Shown here piece after piece: positions 40,101 to 48,200 of a stretch of DNA of 64,000 bases. Position 1 is the first letter of the stretch. Every line of letters begins with the position of its first letter. The notes beneath the pieces are model-generated. The model did not search any database, was not told the DNA's origin, and saw only the letters and a program-made list of their open reading frames with translations. The DNA is from CAVSUR01 sp963846005 (GTDB lineage Bacteria > Actinomycetota > Actinomycetes > Streptosporangiales > Streptosporangiaceae), in assembly GCA_963846005.1 (NCBI GenBank), contig CAWJUH010000002.1:540544-604543 (forward strand). Reading direction: 5' to 3'. Both the position numbers and the translations under genes were made by a program.

Positions 40101-40508
40101 GACCAGGCGGGCGGCCCGGACGCCGAGCTGGCCGCGCTGAAGGAGAGGTTCGACGCCAGCGAGTGGTCCCGCCGGTGGCCGGCCGAGGTCGAGGTGCCGT
40201 TCGAGACGCTGGTCGGCGACCGGCTGGTCCGGGGCCGGATCGACGCGGTGTTCGCCGACGACCCGGCGGGCGGCTACGACGTCGTGGACTGGAAGACCGG
40301 CCAGCCGCCCCGCTCGGCCGCGGAGCGCCGCGCGGTCGCGGTACAGCTGGCCGCCTACCGGCTGGCCTGGGCCGCGCTGGCCGGCGCGGAGATCACCGGT
40401 GTCCGGGCGGCGTTCTACTACGTGCGCGAGGACAAGACCGTGCGCCCGGCGGACCTGCTGGACGAGGCCGGGCTGGCCGCGCTGATCCAGGAGATCCCGG
40501 CCGGCTGA
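37107..40508 (+). CDS. adnB: AdnB-type UvrD/Rep helicase-nuclease
   Basis: A 1133-residue partner of AdnA. The motor has Walker A GAGSGKS (50-56), GLTFTRKAAAELAERV, DEYQDTSHAQLM, GDPCQSIYGWRGASAG, STSFRNTGRVLDAAALI, VHAAKGLQWAAVFVPGL and LAYVAATRAAFWLG. The C-terminal RecB-like nuclease has RGTEFHRWLEQRFG, RGRIDAVFADDP and VVDWKTGQPP, the D and K of the nuclease centre. It has no four-Cys cluster, unlike AdnA. GTG 37107 follows GAGG with a seven-base spacer, and nothing upstream is conserved. The adnA and adnB reading frames are separated by the 25-bp tandem repeat. Confidence 0.92.
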   Translation: MTGPASGGTAGTSPRYTPAQLARLLGLPEPTAEQAAVIGAPPGPLAVIAGAGSGKSETMAARLVWLVANGLVRPERVLGLTFTRKAAAELAERVRTRLDGLRRARLAELPGPAATTAAAITTTATTAEADPVAGDPVIATYHSYAGRLVADHALREALEPSLRLITPAVCWQLAARVVAAYDGPMDAVSWAPSTVTAAVLDLAGELAEHLRGPDDVRQTGRWLDEQRAALPGRVPAGASRAVAAQRTREQLLPLVAAYQQAKAAREVIDYGDQMALAARIATRHPQVGTAERARYQVVLLDEYQDTSHAQLMLLAALFGGGHPVTAVGDPCQSIYGWRGASAGNLTRFSADFPAASGSPAPVRLLSTSFRNTGRVLDAAALIQQDLRAQAPQVPRLTAPPGRAGRGHVACALLETAAAEAAWVADRIAALLALAPGLAPDERPWPDGRAAQVQPRDIAVLCRKRSQFPALRAALAERDIPVEVVGLGGLLTVPEVADIVATLRVMHDPGAGDALARLLTSPRWRIGPADLVALGARARVLARQGAGRDARPGEPGEPDSPTAPGAAPPEQPDALAQTVGDLIREAGSLVEALDDLGSRQAYSAAGYDRLHALAAELRMLRGQAGRSLPELVGEVERVLSLDIEVAARPGADPVSARADLDAFADAAAVFAGDQTEPTLGAFLAYLAAAEAEEFGLEAGRVGETDSVKLATVHAAKGLQWAAVFVPGLAGGAKGHVFPARPRLTTRWTDNPRLLPFGLRGDAADLPALAGLAAYDLTRFGEACAARELSEERRLAYVAATRAAFWLGCSGYWWGGGSSRLGPSAFLAEVRSACEAGAGTVACWTPEPGDDAQNPALAEPPSAPWPAAASAGSARYAAVRAAGDLVEAAMAAPAGEAGPAVPPSYRSQVAAWARDTELLLAERGQRREDGVAVRLPRRIPVSSLVTMARDPAELARQVRRPMPQPPAPQAGRGTEFHRWLEQRFGRQQLLDADDLPGAADDQAGGPDAELAALKERFDASEWSRRWPAEVEVPFETLVGDRLVRGRIDAVFADDPAGGYDVVDWKTGQPPRSAAERRAVAVQLAAYRLAWAALAGAEITGVRAAFYYVREDKTVRPADLLDEAGLAALIQEIPAG

Positions 40509-40565
40509 CCGGCGGCCCGGGCCGGTGCCGGGGCGCCGCTTCACGCGCGCTTCGGTGCCGCTACT

Positions 40566-40775
40566 TCAGCCCCGCTTCGTCAGTGCCGACGGCTTGTGCA
40601 CGGCCTCGCCGCCGCTCTTGTCGCTCCGGACCAGGTACTGCGGCTCGTCCTTGGACGCCCGCACGGTCCGCCCGGCGGCCTCGGTGTCCGAGGTGATCTT
40701 CCGCACGACGACGCCGGTGGCCTCGCCGCCGTGCGACTCCCAGCGGACCTTGTCGCCCCTCCTGAAATGTGCCAT
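40566..40775 (-). CDS. HVA1/TUDOR (DUF2945-like) small protein
   Basis: A 69-residue protein from ATG 40775. The sequence is FRRGDKVRWESHGGEATGVV, then RKITSDTEAAGRTVRASKDE, QYLVRSDKSGGEAVHK and a basic C-terminus. It matches the HVA1/DUF2945 TUDOR-like family: a single small beta barrel found widely in bacteria, with unknown role and possible nucleic-acid binding. It converges on adnB. Confidence 0.88.
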   Translation of the reverse strand: MAHFRRGDKVRWESHGGEATGVVVRKITSDTEAAGRTVRASKDEPQYLVRSDKSGGEAVHKPSALTKRG

Positions 40776-40968
40776 GACCCGCCGCTACCCGGGTGGCGCG
40801 CCATTACCTGCCCGACGTCCGCGACCTGCCGCACTGGCTGCCGCAGATGACGAGGACCGAGCGGGCCGGAGACAGCAGACGCCGCGGCACAGGTCAGCGG
40901 GCGTGGAGCGCACCGTGGCGGCCCTGGCCGGGACCAGCACTGCCGAGGTCAGCGCCAGCTGACCCTGG

Positions 40969-41148
40969 CTACCACAGATCGCCGCCGGTCAGCACGTAGA
41001 TGAACGGCACCAGCGGGATCAGGCCGAACAGGGCCCAGGCCACCTTGGCGCCGGTCGACTGGTCGCTGCGGGTGGCCAGATCGATCCAGAGCAAGACCAC
41101 GGCCAGCGGGTGAAGGAAGCAGACCAGCAACTCCAGAAGCTTCTTCAT
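40969..41148 (-). CDS. Small PLDc_N-like membrane protein
   Basis: A 59-residue protein read from ATG 41148 to TAG at 40969-40971. Its sequence begins MKKLLELLVCFLHPLAVVLL and continues IDLATRSDQSTGAKVAWALF, GLIPLVPFIYVLTGGDLW. Two helices flank a short polar loop with Arg and Lys, resembling PLDc_N (phospholipase D nuclease N-terminal) or related small membrane proteins. The gene ends 5' of the NUDIX gene on the same strand, with 10 bases between, so the two may be co-transcribed. Confidence 0.78.
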   Translation of the reverse strand: MKKLLELLVCFLHPLAVVLLWIDLATRSDQSTGAKVAWALFGLIPLVPFIYVLTGGDLW

Positions 41149-41158
41149 GCCCGGGAGC

Positions 41159-41818
41159 CTACCCGGGACGGCCGCCGGCCCCGGCTGCGGTCATGATCTG
41201 CCCGATCCGGGCCAGGGTCTGGGCCAGCCCGGCATCGGCGGCCTGCCGGGCCTCGCGCACCGGCAGCCAGCGCAGCGGTGCGTCCGGCTGCTCCGGCCGG
41301 GCCGCCTCCGGGTCCGTGGTGGCCAGCAGGAACCGCAGGTCGGCGTGCTGGTGGGCGGGCTCGGCGGCGCTGGCGGGCACGTCGACGATGGTCAGGTGGC
41401 GCAGCTGAGCATCCGGCCACGGCGCCAGGTCGGTCAGCCCGGTCTCCTCGGCGGCCTCGCGCAGCGCGATGGCCAGCGGGTCGCGCTCGCCGGGATCTCC
41501 GTGCCCGCCGACCTGCAGCCAGGCCTGATGCCGCTGATGCCAGCGCAGCAGCACCTGCCCGCTGGCCGGGTGCACGATGACCGCCGAGGCGGTCGCGTGC
41601 AGCGGCTCGGTCCGCAGCCACGGATTGCCCGGGCCGGCGGCGAGCCCGAGCAGCCTGCGCACGTCCGCCTCCTCGGCCGCGCCCTGCGGCCGGTAGCCGC
41701 GGAGCAGGTCCGCGAGCGGGGCGCCCGGCGGCTCCGGCGTTCCCGGCGCGGTCACGGGGCTCCGGCCGGGCCGGCCTGGCGGGATTGATGCATAGTCTGG
41801 CGCTCCTGGTGACGGCAT
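41159..41818 (-). CDS. NUDIX hydrolase
   Basis: Up to 219 residues. The NUDIX box is recognisable: GGHGDPGERDPLAIALREAAEETGL matches Gx5Ex7REUxEExGU. Flanking motifs are SAVIVHPASGQVLLRWHQRH, and the strand RFLLATTDPEAARPEQPDAP. Substrate cannot be predicted. The first 20 residues are Pro/Gly-rich, and a GTG at 41758 could be the real start. A typical housekeeping or nucleotide-pool cleaner is likely. The C-terminal end is close to the PLDc_N-like gene. Confidence 0.88.
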   Translation of the reverse strand: MPSPGAPDYASIPPGRPGRSPVTAPGTPEPPGAPLADLLRGYRPQGAAEEADVRRLLGLAAGPGNPWLRTEPLHATASAVIVHPASGQVLLRWHQRHQAWLQVGGHGDPGERDPLAIALREAAEETGLTDLAPWPDAQLRHLTIVDVPASAAEPAHQHADLRFLLATTDPEAARPEQPDAPLRWLPVREARQAADAGLAQTLARIGQIMTAAGAGGRPG

Positions 41819-42106
41819 CAGTGGCGGCTGGCGCTTTTCGCCGCGGGCCAGCCTAATGGCGGCCGGAAAACGGTCGCGCGCCTAGCTGGCCCGTAGCCCG
41901 TCCCGGACCTGCTCAATGGCCCGCCCATCGCCGCCCGGCATGCTGAATGGCCCACTCACCGGGTTGCACCCGGCCCGGCAAGGCGGGCGGCGACACGCCG
42001 CTCGCCTTGTTTCGTTACGCGGCAGTATTCGCGCATGATGATTGCGTATCGACAGAACGTGCCGGAGCGCAATTTTCGGTAAGCCGCCACATGAGCCGGG
42101 GTTATC

Positions 42107-42919
42107 GTGACACGCCGCGCTTTTCCCGACGACAATCAGGCCGCGCTTTACGCGGTCCGGCGCCGTCGCGTGGTCCTGGCGGCCGGCGCGATCACCCTGA
42201 CCGGCGTCATGGCCCCGCGGCTGCTGTCCGGGCCGAGCGCGCACGCGGCGGAGACCAGCCGCACGCCCCGGCCGCAGCCGCGGCACCCGGCCAGGCCCGG
42301 GCCAGCCGGGTACCGGGTGCCGGACTATCCGGGAAACCGGCCGTTGTACTACGTCGACGACGCCGACCGCGCGATCGCGCTGACCATCGACGACGGGCCG
42401 GACCCGGTGTACACCCCGCAGGTGCTGCGGCTGCTGGCGCTGTACCGGGTCACCGCGACGTTCTCGATGATCGGCCTGCACGTGGCCGCCTACCCCGACC
42501 TGGCCCGCGCGGTCGCCGAGGCCGGCCACCACATCGCCAATCACACCTGGACCCACGCTGACCTGGCCGGGCTGCCGCTGCACGGAGTGCAGTCCGAGAT
42601 CACGCAGGCCAATCAGGCCATCGAGGCCGCGGTCGGCGCCCGGCCGGCGCTGTTCCGCGCCCCGTACGGGGCGTGGTCGGCCCGGGTGATCCGGGAGTGC
42701 GAGGGCCTGCAGCTGACGCCGGTGGACTGGTCGGTGGACCCGCGCGACTGGTCGCAGCCCGGGACCCGCAGCATTATCAGCACGATCATGCACGAGACCC
42801 GGCCGGGCTCGATCATCCTCGAGCACGACGGCGGGGGCAACCGGTCGCAGACGGTGGCGGCGCTGGGCGTGGTGCTGCCCTGGCTGCTGCAGCGGGGTTA
42901 CCGGTTCGTGGCGGTATGA
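42107..42919 (+). CDS. Exported polysaccharide deacetylase (NodB homology domain)
   Basis: A 270-residue secreted carbohydrate esterase family 4 protein. GTG 42107 opens a leader containing RRRRVVLAAGAITLTGV, a twin-arginine-like signal ending near AHAAE. The NodB domain has catalytic TIDDGPDPVYTP, metal ligands in HHIANHTWTHADL (H-x3-H), FRAPYGAW and a C-terminal IILEHDGGG with the last catalytic His. Likely substrates are peptidoglycan or chitin-like polymers. Nothing of note is seen between it and the NUDIX gene (288 bp). Confidence 0.9.
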   Translation: MTRRAFPDDNQAALYAVRRRRVVLAAGAITLTGVMAPRLLSGPSAHAAETSRTPRPQPRHPARPGPAGYRVPDYPGNRPLYYVDDADRAIALTIDDGPDPVYTPQVLRLLALYRVTATFSMIGLHVAAYPDLARAVAEAGHHIANHTWTHADLAGLPLHGVQSEITQANQAIEAAVGARPALFRAPYGAWSARVIRECEGLQLTPVDWSVDPRDWSQPGTRSIISTIMHETRPGSIILEHDGGGNRSQTVAALGVVLPWLLQRGYRFVAV

Positions 42920-43182
42920 CACACCGGGCCGGCCGCCGCGCGGACGGCCCGCCGGGTCCTTTCGGCCTGGCCAAGGCGTATGAGCGGATACCGGCGCGCT
43001 GCTAGGGTCTTGCTTTCGGCACGCCGGGCCAGGTCCGGCCTGCCGCCTGCCTTCTGCATCACGGGAGTTCGCTGCTGTGGCCCTGCGCTTCAACCCGCCG
43101 CCAGGCTGGCCGCCCGTACCGCGCACTCCGCTGACACGATGACCAGCTCGCTGATGAAGCACTGAGCCGCAAGGGAGCGCTC

Positions 43183-44598
43183 ATGGACGTGCCCGGATAC
43201 ATCGACGAGAACGCGCCCGCCTTCTTCGCCGCGCTGAAGCAGTGGCTGGCCATCCCGTCGATCTCGGCCGACCCCGGCCACCACGCCGATGTCCGCCGGT
43301 CGGCCCGGTGGCTGGCCGGGTACCTGACGGCGGCCGGGTTCCCCGAGGTGGAGGTCCTGCCTGCCGGCACCGCCGCGCAGCCGGGCATGCCGGCGGTCTA
43401 CGCCCACTGGCCCGCCGCCGACCCGGCGGCGCCGGTCGTGCTGGTGTACGGCCATCACGATGTCCAGCCGGTCGAGCCCCTGGCTGAATGGTCCTCTCCG
43501 CCCTTCGAGCCTGCCGAGCGGGACGGCCAGCTGTTCGGCCGCGGCGCGTCCGACGACAAGGGCCAGGTGCTGTTCCACGCGCTCGGTACCCGGGCGCTGC
43601 TGGCCGTCAGCGGCGCCGCCGCCCCGCCAGTCACGCTGAAGCTGCTGATCGAGGGCGAGGAGGAATCCGGGTCGCCGAATTTCGGCGCGCTGCTGCGCGA
43701 GCAGGCCGGCCGCTTCGCCTGCGACGTGGTGGTGGTCTCCGACACCACCATGTGGGCGGCGGACGTGCCGTCCATGTGCGTCGGCATGCGCGGGGTCATC
43801 GACGCCCAGATCGACGTGACCGGCCCCGAGCGCGATCTGCATTCCGGCTCGTTCGGCGGCGGTGTGCCGAACCCGCTGCACGCGCTGGCCGGCCTGCTGG
43901 CCGGACTGCACGACGCCGGCGGGCGGGTCACGCTGCCGGGCTTCTACGACGGCGTCGCCGAGCTGCCGCAGGCCGAGCGCGAGCTGTTCGCCCGGCTGCC
44001 GTTCGACGAGAAGGCCTGGCTGGCCGAGGCCGGCCACAGCGGCGCCGCCTACGGCGAGGCCGGCTACACCACGCTGGAGCGGATCTGGGCCCGGCCGACC
44101 GCCGAGATCAACGGCATCTGGGGCGGCCACACCGGGGCCGGCGGCAAGACGATCATTCCGCGCGAGGCGCACGCCAAGCTGTCGTTCCGGCTGGTCGGCC
44201 GGCAAGAGCCGCTCGCCGTCGCGGATGCGCTGCGGCGGTACGTGGCGCAGGCCGCGCCGCCGGGAATCACCGCGTCGGTGACCGTCAGCGGTCCCGGGGT
44301 GCGGGCGTCCGCCGCGCCGGTCAGCTCGGCCGCGGTGCGCGCGGGCCGGACGGCGATGCAGCGCGCGTTCGGCCGTGAGGTGCTGTTCACCCGCGAGGGC
44401 GGCAGCGGGCCGGAGGCCGACCTGGCCGAGATCCTCGGCGCGCCGCTGGTATTCGTGGCCGTGGGCCTGGACTCCGACCGGATCCACGCCCCGAACGAGA
44501 AGGTCGAGATGGCGCTGCTGCTCAAGGGGGCCGAGACCGCCGCCTATCTGTGGGACGAGCTGGCCGCGGCGGCGGGTGAGCTGACGGGCGGCCGGTGA
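43183..44598 (+). CDS. M20-family metallopeptidase (dipeptidase)
   Basis: A 471-residue protein. M20 metal-binding motifs: VVLVYGHHDVQPVEP, GASDDKGQVLFH, LIEGEEESGSP (general base Glu), VVVVSDTTMW, and the last His in RIHAPNEKVEMALL. The dimerisation lid contains DLHSGSFGGGVPNPLHAL. The length and motif set match the actinobacterial dipeptidase subgroup (CNDP/DapE-like). ATG 43183 is preceded by AAGGGAG. The 263-bp upstream gap shows no other gene. Its 3' end overlaps nudC by four bases, so both are co-translated. Confidence 0.9.
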   Translation: MDVPGYIDENAPAFFAALKQWLAIPSISADPGHHADVRRSARWLAGYLTAAGFPEVEVLPAGTAAQPGMPAVYAHWPAADPAAPVVLVYGHHDVQPVEPLAEWSSPPFEPAERDGQLFGRGASDDKGQVLFHALGTRALLAVSGAAAPPVTLKLLIEGEEESGSPNFGALLREQAGRFACDVVVVSDTTMWAADVPSMCVGMRGVIDAQIDVTGPERDLHSGSFGGGVPNPLHALAGLLAGLHDAGGRVTLPGFYDGVAELPQAERELFARLPFDEKAWLAEAGHSGAAYGEAGYTTLERIWARPTAEINGIWGGHTGAGGKTIIPREAHAKLSFRLVGRQEPLAVADALRRYVAQAAPPGITASVTVSGPGVRASAAPVSSAAVRAGRTAMQRAFGREVLFTREGGSGPEADLAEILGAPLVFVAVGLDSDRIHAPNEKVEMALLLKGAETAAYLWDELAAAAGELTGGR

Positions 44599-45602
44599 GC
44601 GGGACCGGCCCCGGCTCGCCGCCTGGTCCCGCCCTTCCGCCGGGCACCGCCGGGCACCTGCCGGACCCGCCGCCGCCGCTGTCCGGGCTGGCGCTGGCCC
44701 GCGGCGCGGTCGACCGGGCCACCCACCGCCGCGGCGACGAGGAATGGCTGGCCGCCGCCTGGGCCGACCCGGCCACCCGGGTCCTGGTCGTCGACGACGG
44801 CCAGGCGCTGATCATCGAGACCCCGGGCGGTGCCGAGCTGGCCCTGTTGCCGTCTGCGGAGGCCCCGGACGGCCTGCGGATGCTGCTCGGCGTGGACGCC
44901 GGCGGCGCTGCCTACTTCGCCGTCATGGCCGGGCTGCCGGACACGCCGTCCGCCGACCTGCCCCCCGGCGCGCCCCCGCCGGTGCGCCCGGCCACCTTGC
45001 GCGAGGTCGGCCCGCTGCTGTCCGACCGGGACGCCGGGCTGATGACGCACGCGGTGGCGCTGGCCAACTGGCACGCGGTGTTCGTGCACTGCCCGCGCTG
45101 CGGCGCGGTGACCCGGCCGGAGCAGGCCGGGTACTCGCGGCGCTGCCCGAACGATGGCAGCGAGCACTTTCCCAAGGTCGATCCGGCGATGATCGTGCTG
45201 GTCACCGACTCCGCCGACCGTGCCCTGCTGGCCCGCAACGCGCAATGGCCGGCCCGCCGGGTGTCGATCCTGGCCGGGTTCGTGGAAGCGGGCGAGTCCG
45301 GCGAGCAGGCCGTGATGCGCGAGGTCCGCGAGGAGACCGGGCTGTCCGTCAGCGCGATCCGCTACCTGGGCAGCCAGCCCTGGCCGATGCCGCAGAGCCT
45401 GATGCTCGGCTTCCGGGCCGAGGCGGAGGACGGCCAGCAGATCACCGTGGATACCGAGGAGATCGCCGAGGCGGACTGGTACAGCCGCGAGGAGCTGCGG
45501 GCTGCGGTCGGCAGCGGCCAGATCCGGCTTCCGCCGCCGGTCTCGATCGCGCACCGGATCATCCAGTCCTGGTACGGCGCCGAGCTGCCCGGCTCCTGGT
45601 AG
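44595..45602 (+). CDS. nudC: NAD(+) diphosphatase (NUDIX, NADH pyrophosphatase)
   Basis: A 335-residue enzyme that hydrolyses NADH/NAD to NMN(H) and AMP and can decap NAD-capped RNA. The middle zinc ribbon has CPRCG then RRCPNDGSEHFPKVDPAMI. A NUDIX box follows in GFVEAGESGEQAVMREVREETGL. The diagnostic SQPWPMPQSLMLGF motif of NudC lies after it. The fourth ribbon Cys is replaced by Asn/Asp, as in other actinobacterial NudC proteins. GTG 44595 overlaps the M20 gene end. Confidence 0.93.
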   Translation: MSGTGPGSPPGPALPPGTAGHLPDPPPPLSGLALARGAVDRATHRRGDEEWLAAAWADPATRVLVVDDGQALIIETPGGAELALLPSAEAPDGLRMLLGVDAGGAAYFAVMAGLPDTPSADLPPGAPPPVRPATLREVGPLLSDRDAGLMTHAVALANWHAVFVHCPRCGAVTRPEQAGYSRRCPNDGSEHFPKVDPAMIVLVTDSADRALLARNAQWPARRVSILAGFVEAGESGEQAVMREVREETGLSVSAIRYLGSQPWPMPQSLMLGFRAEAEDGQQITVDTEEIAEADWYSREELRAAVGSGQIRLPPPVSIAHRIIQSWYGAELPGSW

Positions 45603-45648
45603 CCGCGGCCTGCCGCGGGCCAGCCCGCCTGCCGCCGAGCCAGCCCGC

Positions 45649-46611
45649 CTACCGGGGGGCCAGCCCGCGCACGGCCGCGGCCACGTCCAGCCCCGGCGGC
45701 CCGGCCAGCGCCACTACCGGCACCCCGATCCCGTTCGCCTGGTACTGCCCGAGCCGCTCCCGGCAGGCCTCCGGCGGGCCGTGCACGACCAGGTCGTCCA
45801 CCACGTGGTCGGGTATGGCGGCCAGCGCGCCGCGCCGGTCGCCCGCCGCCCACGCCGCCTGCATGCCCGCAAGCTGGCCGCCACGGCCGAGCCACTGGTG
45901 GAACGCCGCGTAGGCGGGAACGGTGAGGTACGCCGCGATCATCCGGCGCCCGATCGCGCGGGCGGCGTCCGCGTCCGCCGTCGGGCAGACGAAGATCCGC
46001 GCGATCAGCGGGCAGCCCGGCCCGGCCGCCGCCGCCACCTTCGGCACGTCGCCGGGGGACAGCCAGTTGGTGATGGCGGCGTCTGCCTGCCGCCCGGCCA
46101 GGGCCAGCATCCGCGCCCGCAGCGCGGCCAGCGCCAGCGCCGGCGGCTCGGCCGGCGGAGACTCCAGCCGGAAGCCCTCGACCGCGAAGGTCGGGTAGCG
46201 CCGGGTGATCTTCTCGCCCGCCAGCGCGGCGCGCAGGAACTCCAGCGTGTCGGCCGCGCGCTGATAGGGCCGGGTGAAGGAGATGCCGTTCCACGCCTGC
46301 ACCACGGCCGGGGAGGAGGTGCCCACCCCGAGCGTGAACCGGCCGGGGGCCAGGCCGGCCAGCGTCGCCGCGCTCATGGCCAGCGTGCCGGGCCCGCGGG
46401 TGAATACCGGCGCGATCGCCGTGCCGAGCCGCAGCCGCGGCGCCCACTGCGAGGCCAGCACCAGCGGCGTGAACGCATCCGCCCCGTTCACCTCCGCCGA
46501 CCAGGCATCGGTATAGCCGAGGTCAGCCAGCCCGGTGACGATCTCGCGCTGGGCGGCCAGCGTGCTGCCCGGCAGCGGCAGCGTGATGCCCCAGCGGCGC
46601 GGTTGCTCCAT
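45649..46611 (-). CDS. LLM class F420-dependent oxidoreductase
   Basis: A 320-residue luciferase-like flavin/F420 monooxygenase family protein. Recognisable: RWGITLPLPGSTLAAQREIV, LGYTDAWSAEVNGADAFTPL, LASQWAPRLRLGTAIAPVFT, LGVGTSSPAVVQAWNG, and GPPEACRERLGQY. This matches the mycobacterial-type F420 subgroup annotated as TIGR03620-like. ATG 46611 has AAAGGA seven bases upstream on its strand. Its 5' end overlaps the 3' end of the TetR gene. A role in redox processing of an unknown substrate is likely. Confidence 0.88.
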   Translation of the reverse strand: MEQPRRWGITLPLPGSTLAAQREIVTGLADLGYTDAWSAEVNGADAFTPLVLASQWAPRLRLGTAIAPVFTRGPGTLAMSAATLAGLAPGRFTLGVGTSSPAVVQAWNGISFTRPYQRAADTLEFLRAALAGEKITRRYPTFAVEGFRLESPPAEPPALALAALRARMLALAGRQADAAITNWLSPGDVPKVAAAAGPGCPLIARIFVCPTADADAARAIGRRMIAAYLTVPAYAAFHQWLGRGGQLAGMQAAWAAGDRRGALAAIPDHVVDDLVVHGPPEACRERLGQYQANGIGVPVVALAGPPGLDVAAAVRGLAPR

Positions 46612-47392
46612 CGGCGGTCCTTTCGGTCGGTGCGGCTTTCGGTCGGTGCGGGCCTCGGCTGGTGCGGGCGGGCCAGGTCAGCCCGGCCGCGGCCAGGCCG
46701 GCGAAGTCCGCCATCTGCCCGGCGGCGTAGCCGAAGAACTCGTCGGCCGGATCGGCGGATCCGACCAGCTGGCCGAACAGCTCGAAGCTCACCATGCCGA
46801 ACAGCTGCGTCCAGGCGACCAGCGCCCGGGCCAGCACCGCAGCCGGGACGCTCGGCGCCACGGCCGCGGCCAGCCCAGCCGCCTGCGCGGCGAGCAGCCC
46901 GGGCAGCTCCGCGGACTGCGCCGCGCCGGCCGGCCGCAGCTGGCCGGCCGCCTGCGCCCGGGCCAGCAGCCCGCCGAAGCAGGCGGCCACCCGCGCCGCC
47001 GAGGCGACGGTTTCCTGCGGCGCGGCGTAGCCGGGCACCGGCGAGCCGTAGATCAGCGCGTACTCGTGCGGATGCGCCCGTGCCCAGCCGCGGACCGCGT
47101 CGCAGCAGGCCAGCCACTGGTCCCGGATCCGGCCGCCGCCGGCCGCCGCGACAGCCTGCTCGGCGGCCGCGCCGAGCGCGTCGTAGGCGTCGATGATCAG
47201 CGCGGTCAGCAGGTCGTCCCGGCTGGGGAAGTACCGGTACAGCGCGGAGGAGACCATGCCCAGCTCGCGGGCCACGGCCCGCAGCGACAGCCGGGCCGCG
47301 CCCTCGGCGGCCAGCTGCCGCCGGGCCTCGTCCTTGATCTCGCGGGTCAGCTCCGCCCGGGCCCGGTCCCGGGCCGTCCGCGGTGCGCTCAT
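46523..47392 (-). CDS. TetR/AcrR-family transcriptional regulator
   Basis: A roughly 289-residue regulator from ATG 47392. The HTH is in LSLRAVARELGMVSSALYRYFPSRDDLL. A long C-terminal domain with GGRIRDQWLACCDAVRGWAR and HPHEYALIYGSPVPGY resembles the WHG/TetR_C family. As read, the 3' end runs 89 bases into the LLM gene; a one-base indel would put the stop at about 46678, which would give a more normal tail. It diverges from the nitroreductase gene, so it probably controls both directions. A candidate operator lies between the two genes. Confidence 0.85.
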   Translation of the reverse strand: MSAPRTARDRARAELTREIKDEARRQLAAEGAARLSLRAVARELGMVSSALYRYFPSRDDLLTALIIDAYDALGAAAEQAVAAAGGGRIRDQWLACCDAVRGWARAHPHEYALIYGSPVPGYAAPQETVASAARVAACFGGLLARAQAAGQLRPAGAAQSAELPGLLAAQAAGLAAAVAPSVPAAVLARALVAWTQLFGMVSFELFGQLVGSADPADEFFGYAAGQMADFAGLAAAGLTWPARTSRGPHRPKAAPTERTADGATAPLGHHAAAAGQHAGRPARDRHRAG

Positions 47393-47412
47393 GGCGCCAG
47401 CCTGCCACATCC

Positions 47413-47450
47413 AAGAGCGGCGATCAAATAAGAGAGCGCCGCTCTTGACA
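47413..47450 (+). promoter_or_regulatory. Candidate TetR operator overlapping a -35 element
   Basis: In the divergent 162-bp gap between tetR (47392) and the nitroreductase (47555), AAGAGCGGC (47413-47421) and GCCGCTCTT (47438-47446) form a perfect 9-bp inverted repeat. Inside the right arm AGAGCG-C-CGCTCT (47433-47445) is a 13-bp palindrome. TTGACA, a consensus -35, begins at 47445 and overlaps the site. A matching -10 is not clear. A bound TetR would block this promoter. Confidence 0.55.
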
Positions 47451-47554
47451 GATGCCTGGTAATAGTGAACACTGATCTTAAGAAAGAGCACCGATCTCGC
47501 CAGCAAGGCACCGCCCCGGCCCCGCAGGCCGGCCCTACCGCCAGGAGAATCCCG

Positions 47555-48043
47555 ATGACCGCCAGCCCCCCCGCCTCCCCGGACAGCCGCTACGTCAGGC
47601 CGGCCAGCAGCGCCGGCCGCGTGTTCAACAACCTCTTCAACGGCCTGGTGGCCACGCTGACCAAGGCCGGGATCAGCGTCTACGGCAGCCGGGTGCTGGC
47701 GGTGCGCGGCCGGTCCTCCGGCGAGTGGCGCACGACGCCGGTCAACCCGCTGCACTACGACGGCGCCCAGTACCTGGTCGCCCCGCGCGGCCACACCCAG
47801 TGGGTGCGCAACCTGCGGGCGGCCGGCCAGGGCGAGCTCCGCACGGGCCGCCGGGTGCTGGCCTTCACCGCGACCGAGGTGCCCGACGCCGGCAAGCCGG
47901 AGATCCTGCGCGCCTACCTGCGTCGGTGGAAGTTCGAGGTCGGCGTGTTCTTCGACGGCGTGGACGCGAAGGCGCCGCGGGAGAAGCTGCTCCAGATCGC
48001 TCCCGGCTACCCGGTGTTCAAGATCGAAAAGAAAGACCGATAG
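47555..48043 (+). CDS. Deazaflavin-dependent nitroreductase-family protein
   Basis: A 162-residue DDN/F420-type oxidoreductase. Recognisable features: VFNNLFNGLVATLTKAGISV, LAVRGRSSGEWRTTPVNPLH, then YLVAPRGHTQWVRNLRAAGQ, and LRAYLRRWKFEVGVFFDGV. This fold binds F420H2 or a related flavin. ATG 47555 has CAGGAG eight bases upstream. Its promoter is probably under TetR control through the site just upstream. In mycobacteria DDN activates nitroimidazole prodrugs; the natural substrate here is unknown. Confidence 0.9.
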   Translation: MTASPPASPDSRYVRPASSAGRVFNNLFNGLVATLTKAGISVYGSRVLAVRGRSSGEWRTTPVNPLHYDGAQYLVAPRGHTQWVRNLRAAGQGELRTGRRVLAFTATEVPDAGKPEILRAYLRRWKFEVGVFFDGVDAKAPREKLLQIAPGYPVFKIEKKDR

Positions 48044-48200
48044 CAGCCAGCAGCCGCCTCGCCCGCCGGGCACGCCGCCCGCCCGGCCAGGCCTGGCCGC
48101 CGGCCAGCCCAGCCGCGGGGCCGGCCGGCGGCTGGTGCGCCGGGCGGGCTGGGTCTACGATCTTGGGACCGCAGCCCGTTCCCGCCGGAGGGAAATCTCG

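Noticed and set aside
36948..40544. Minus-strand 1198-codon open frame opposite adnB
   Set aside because: Same reason: shadow of adnB without conserved features.
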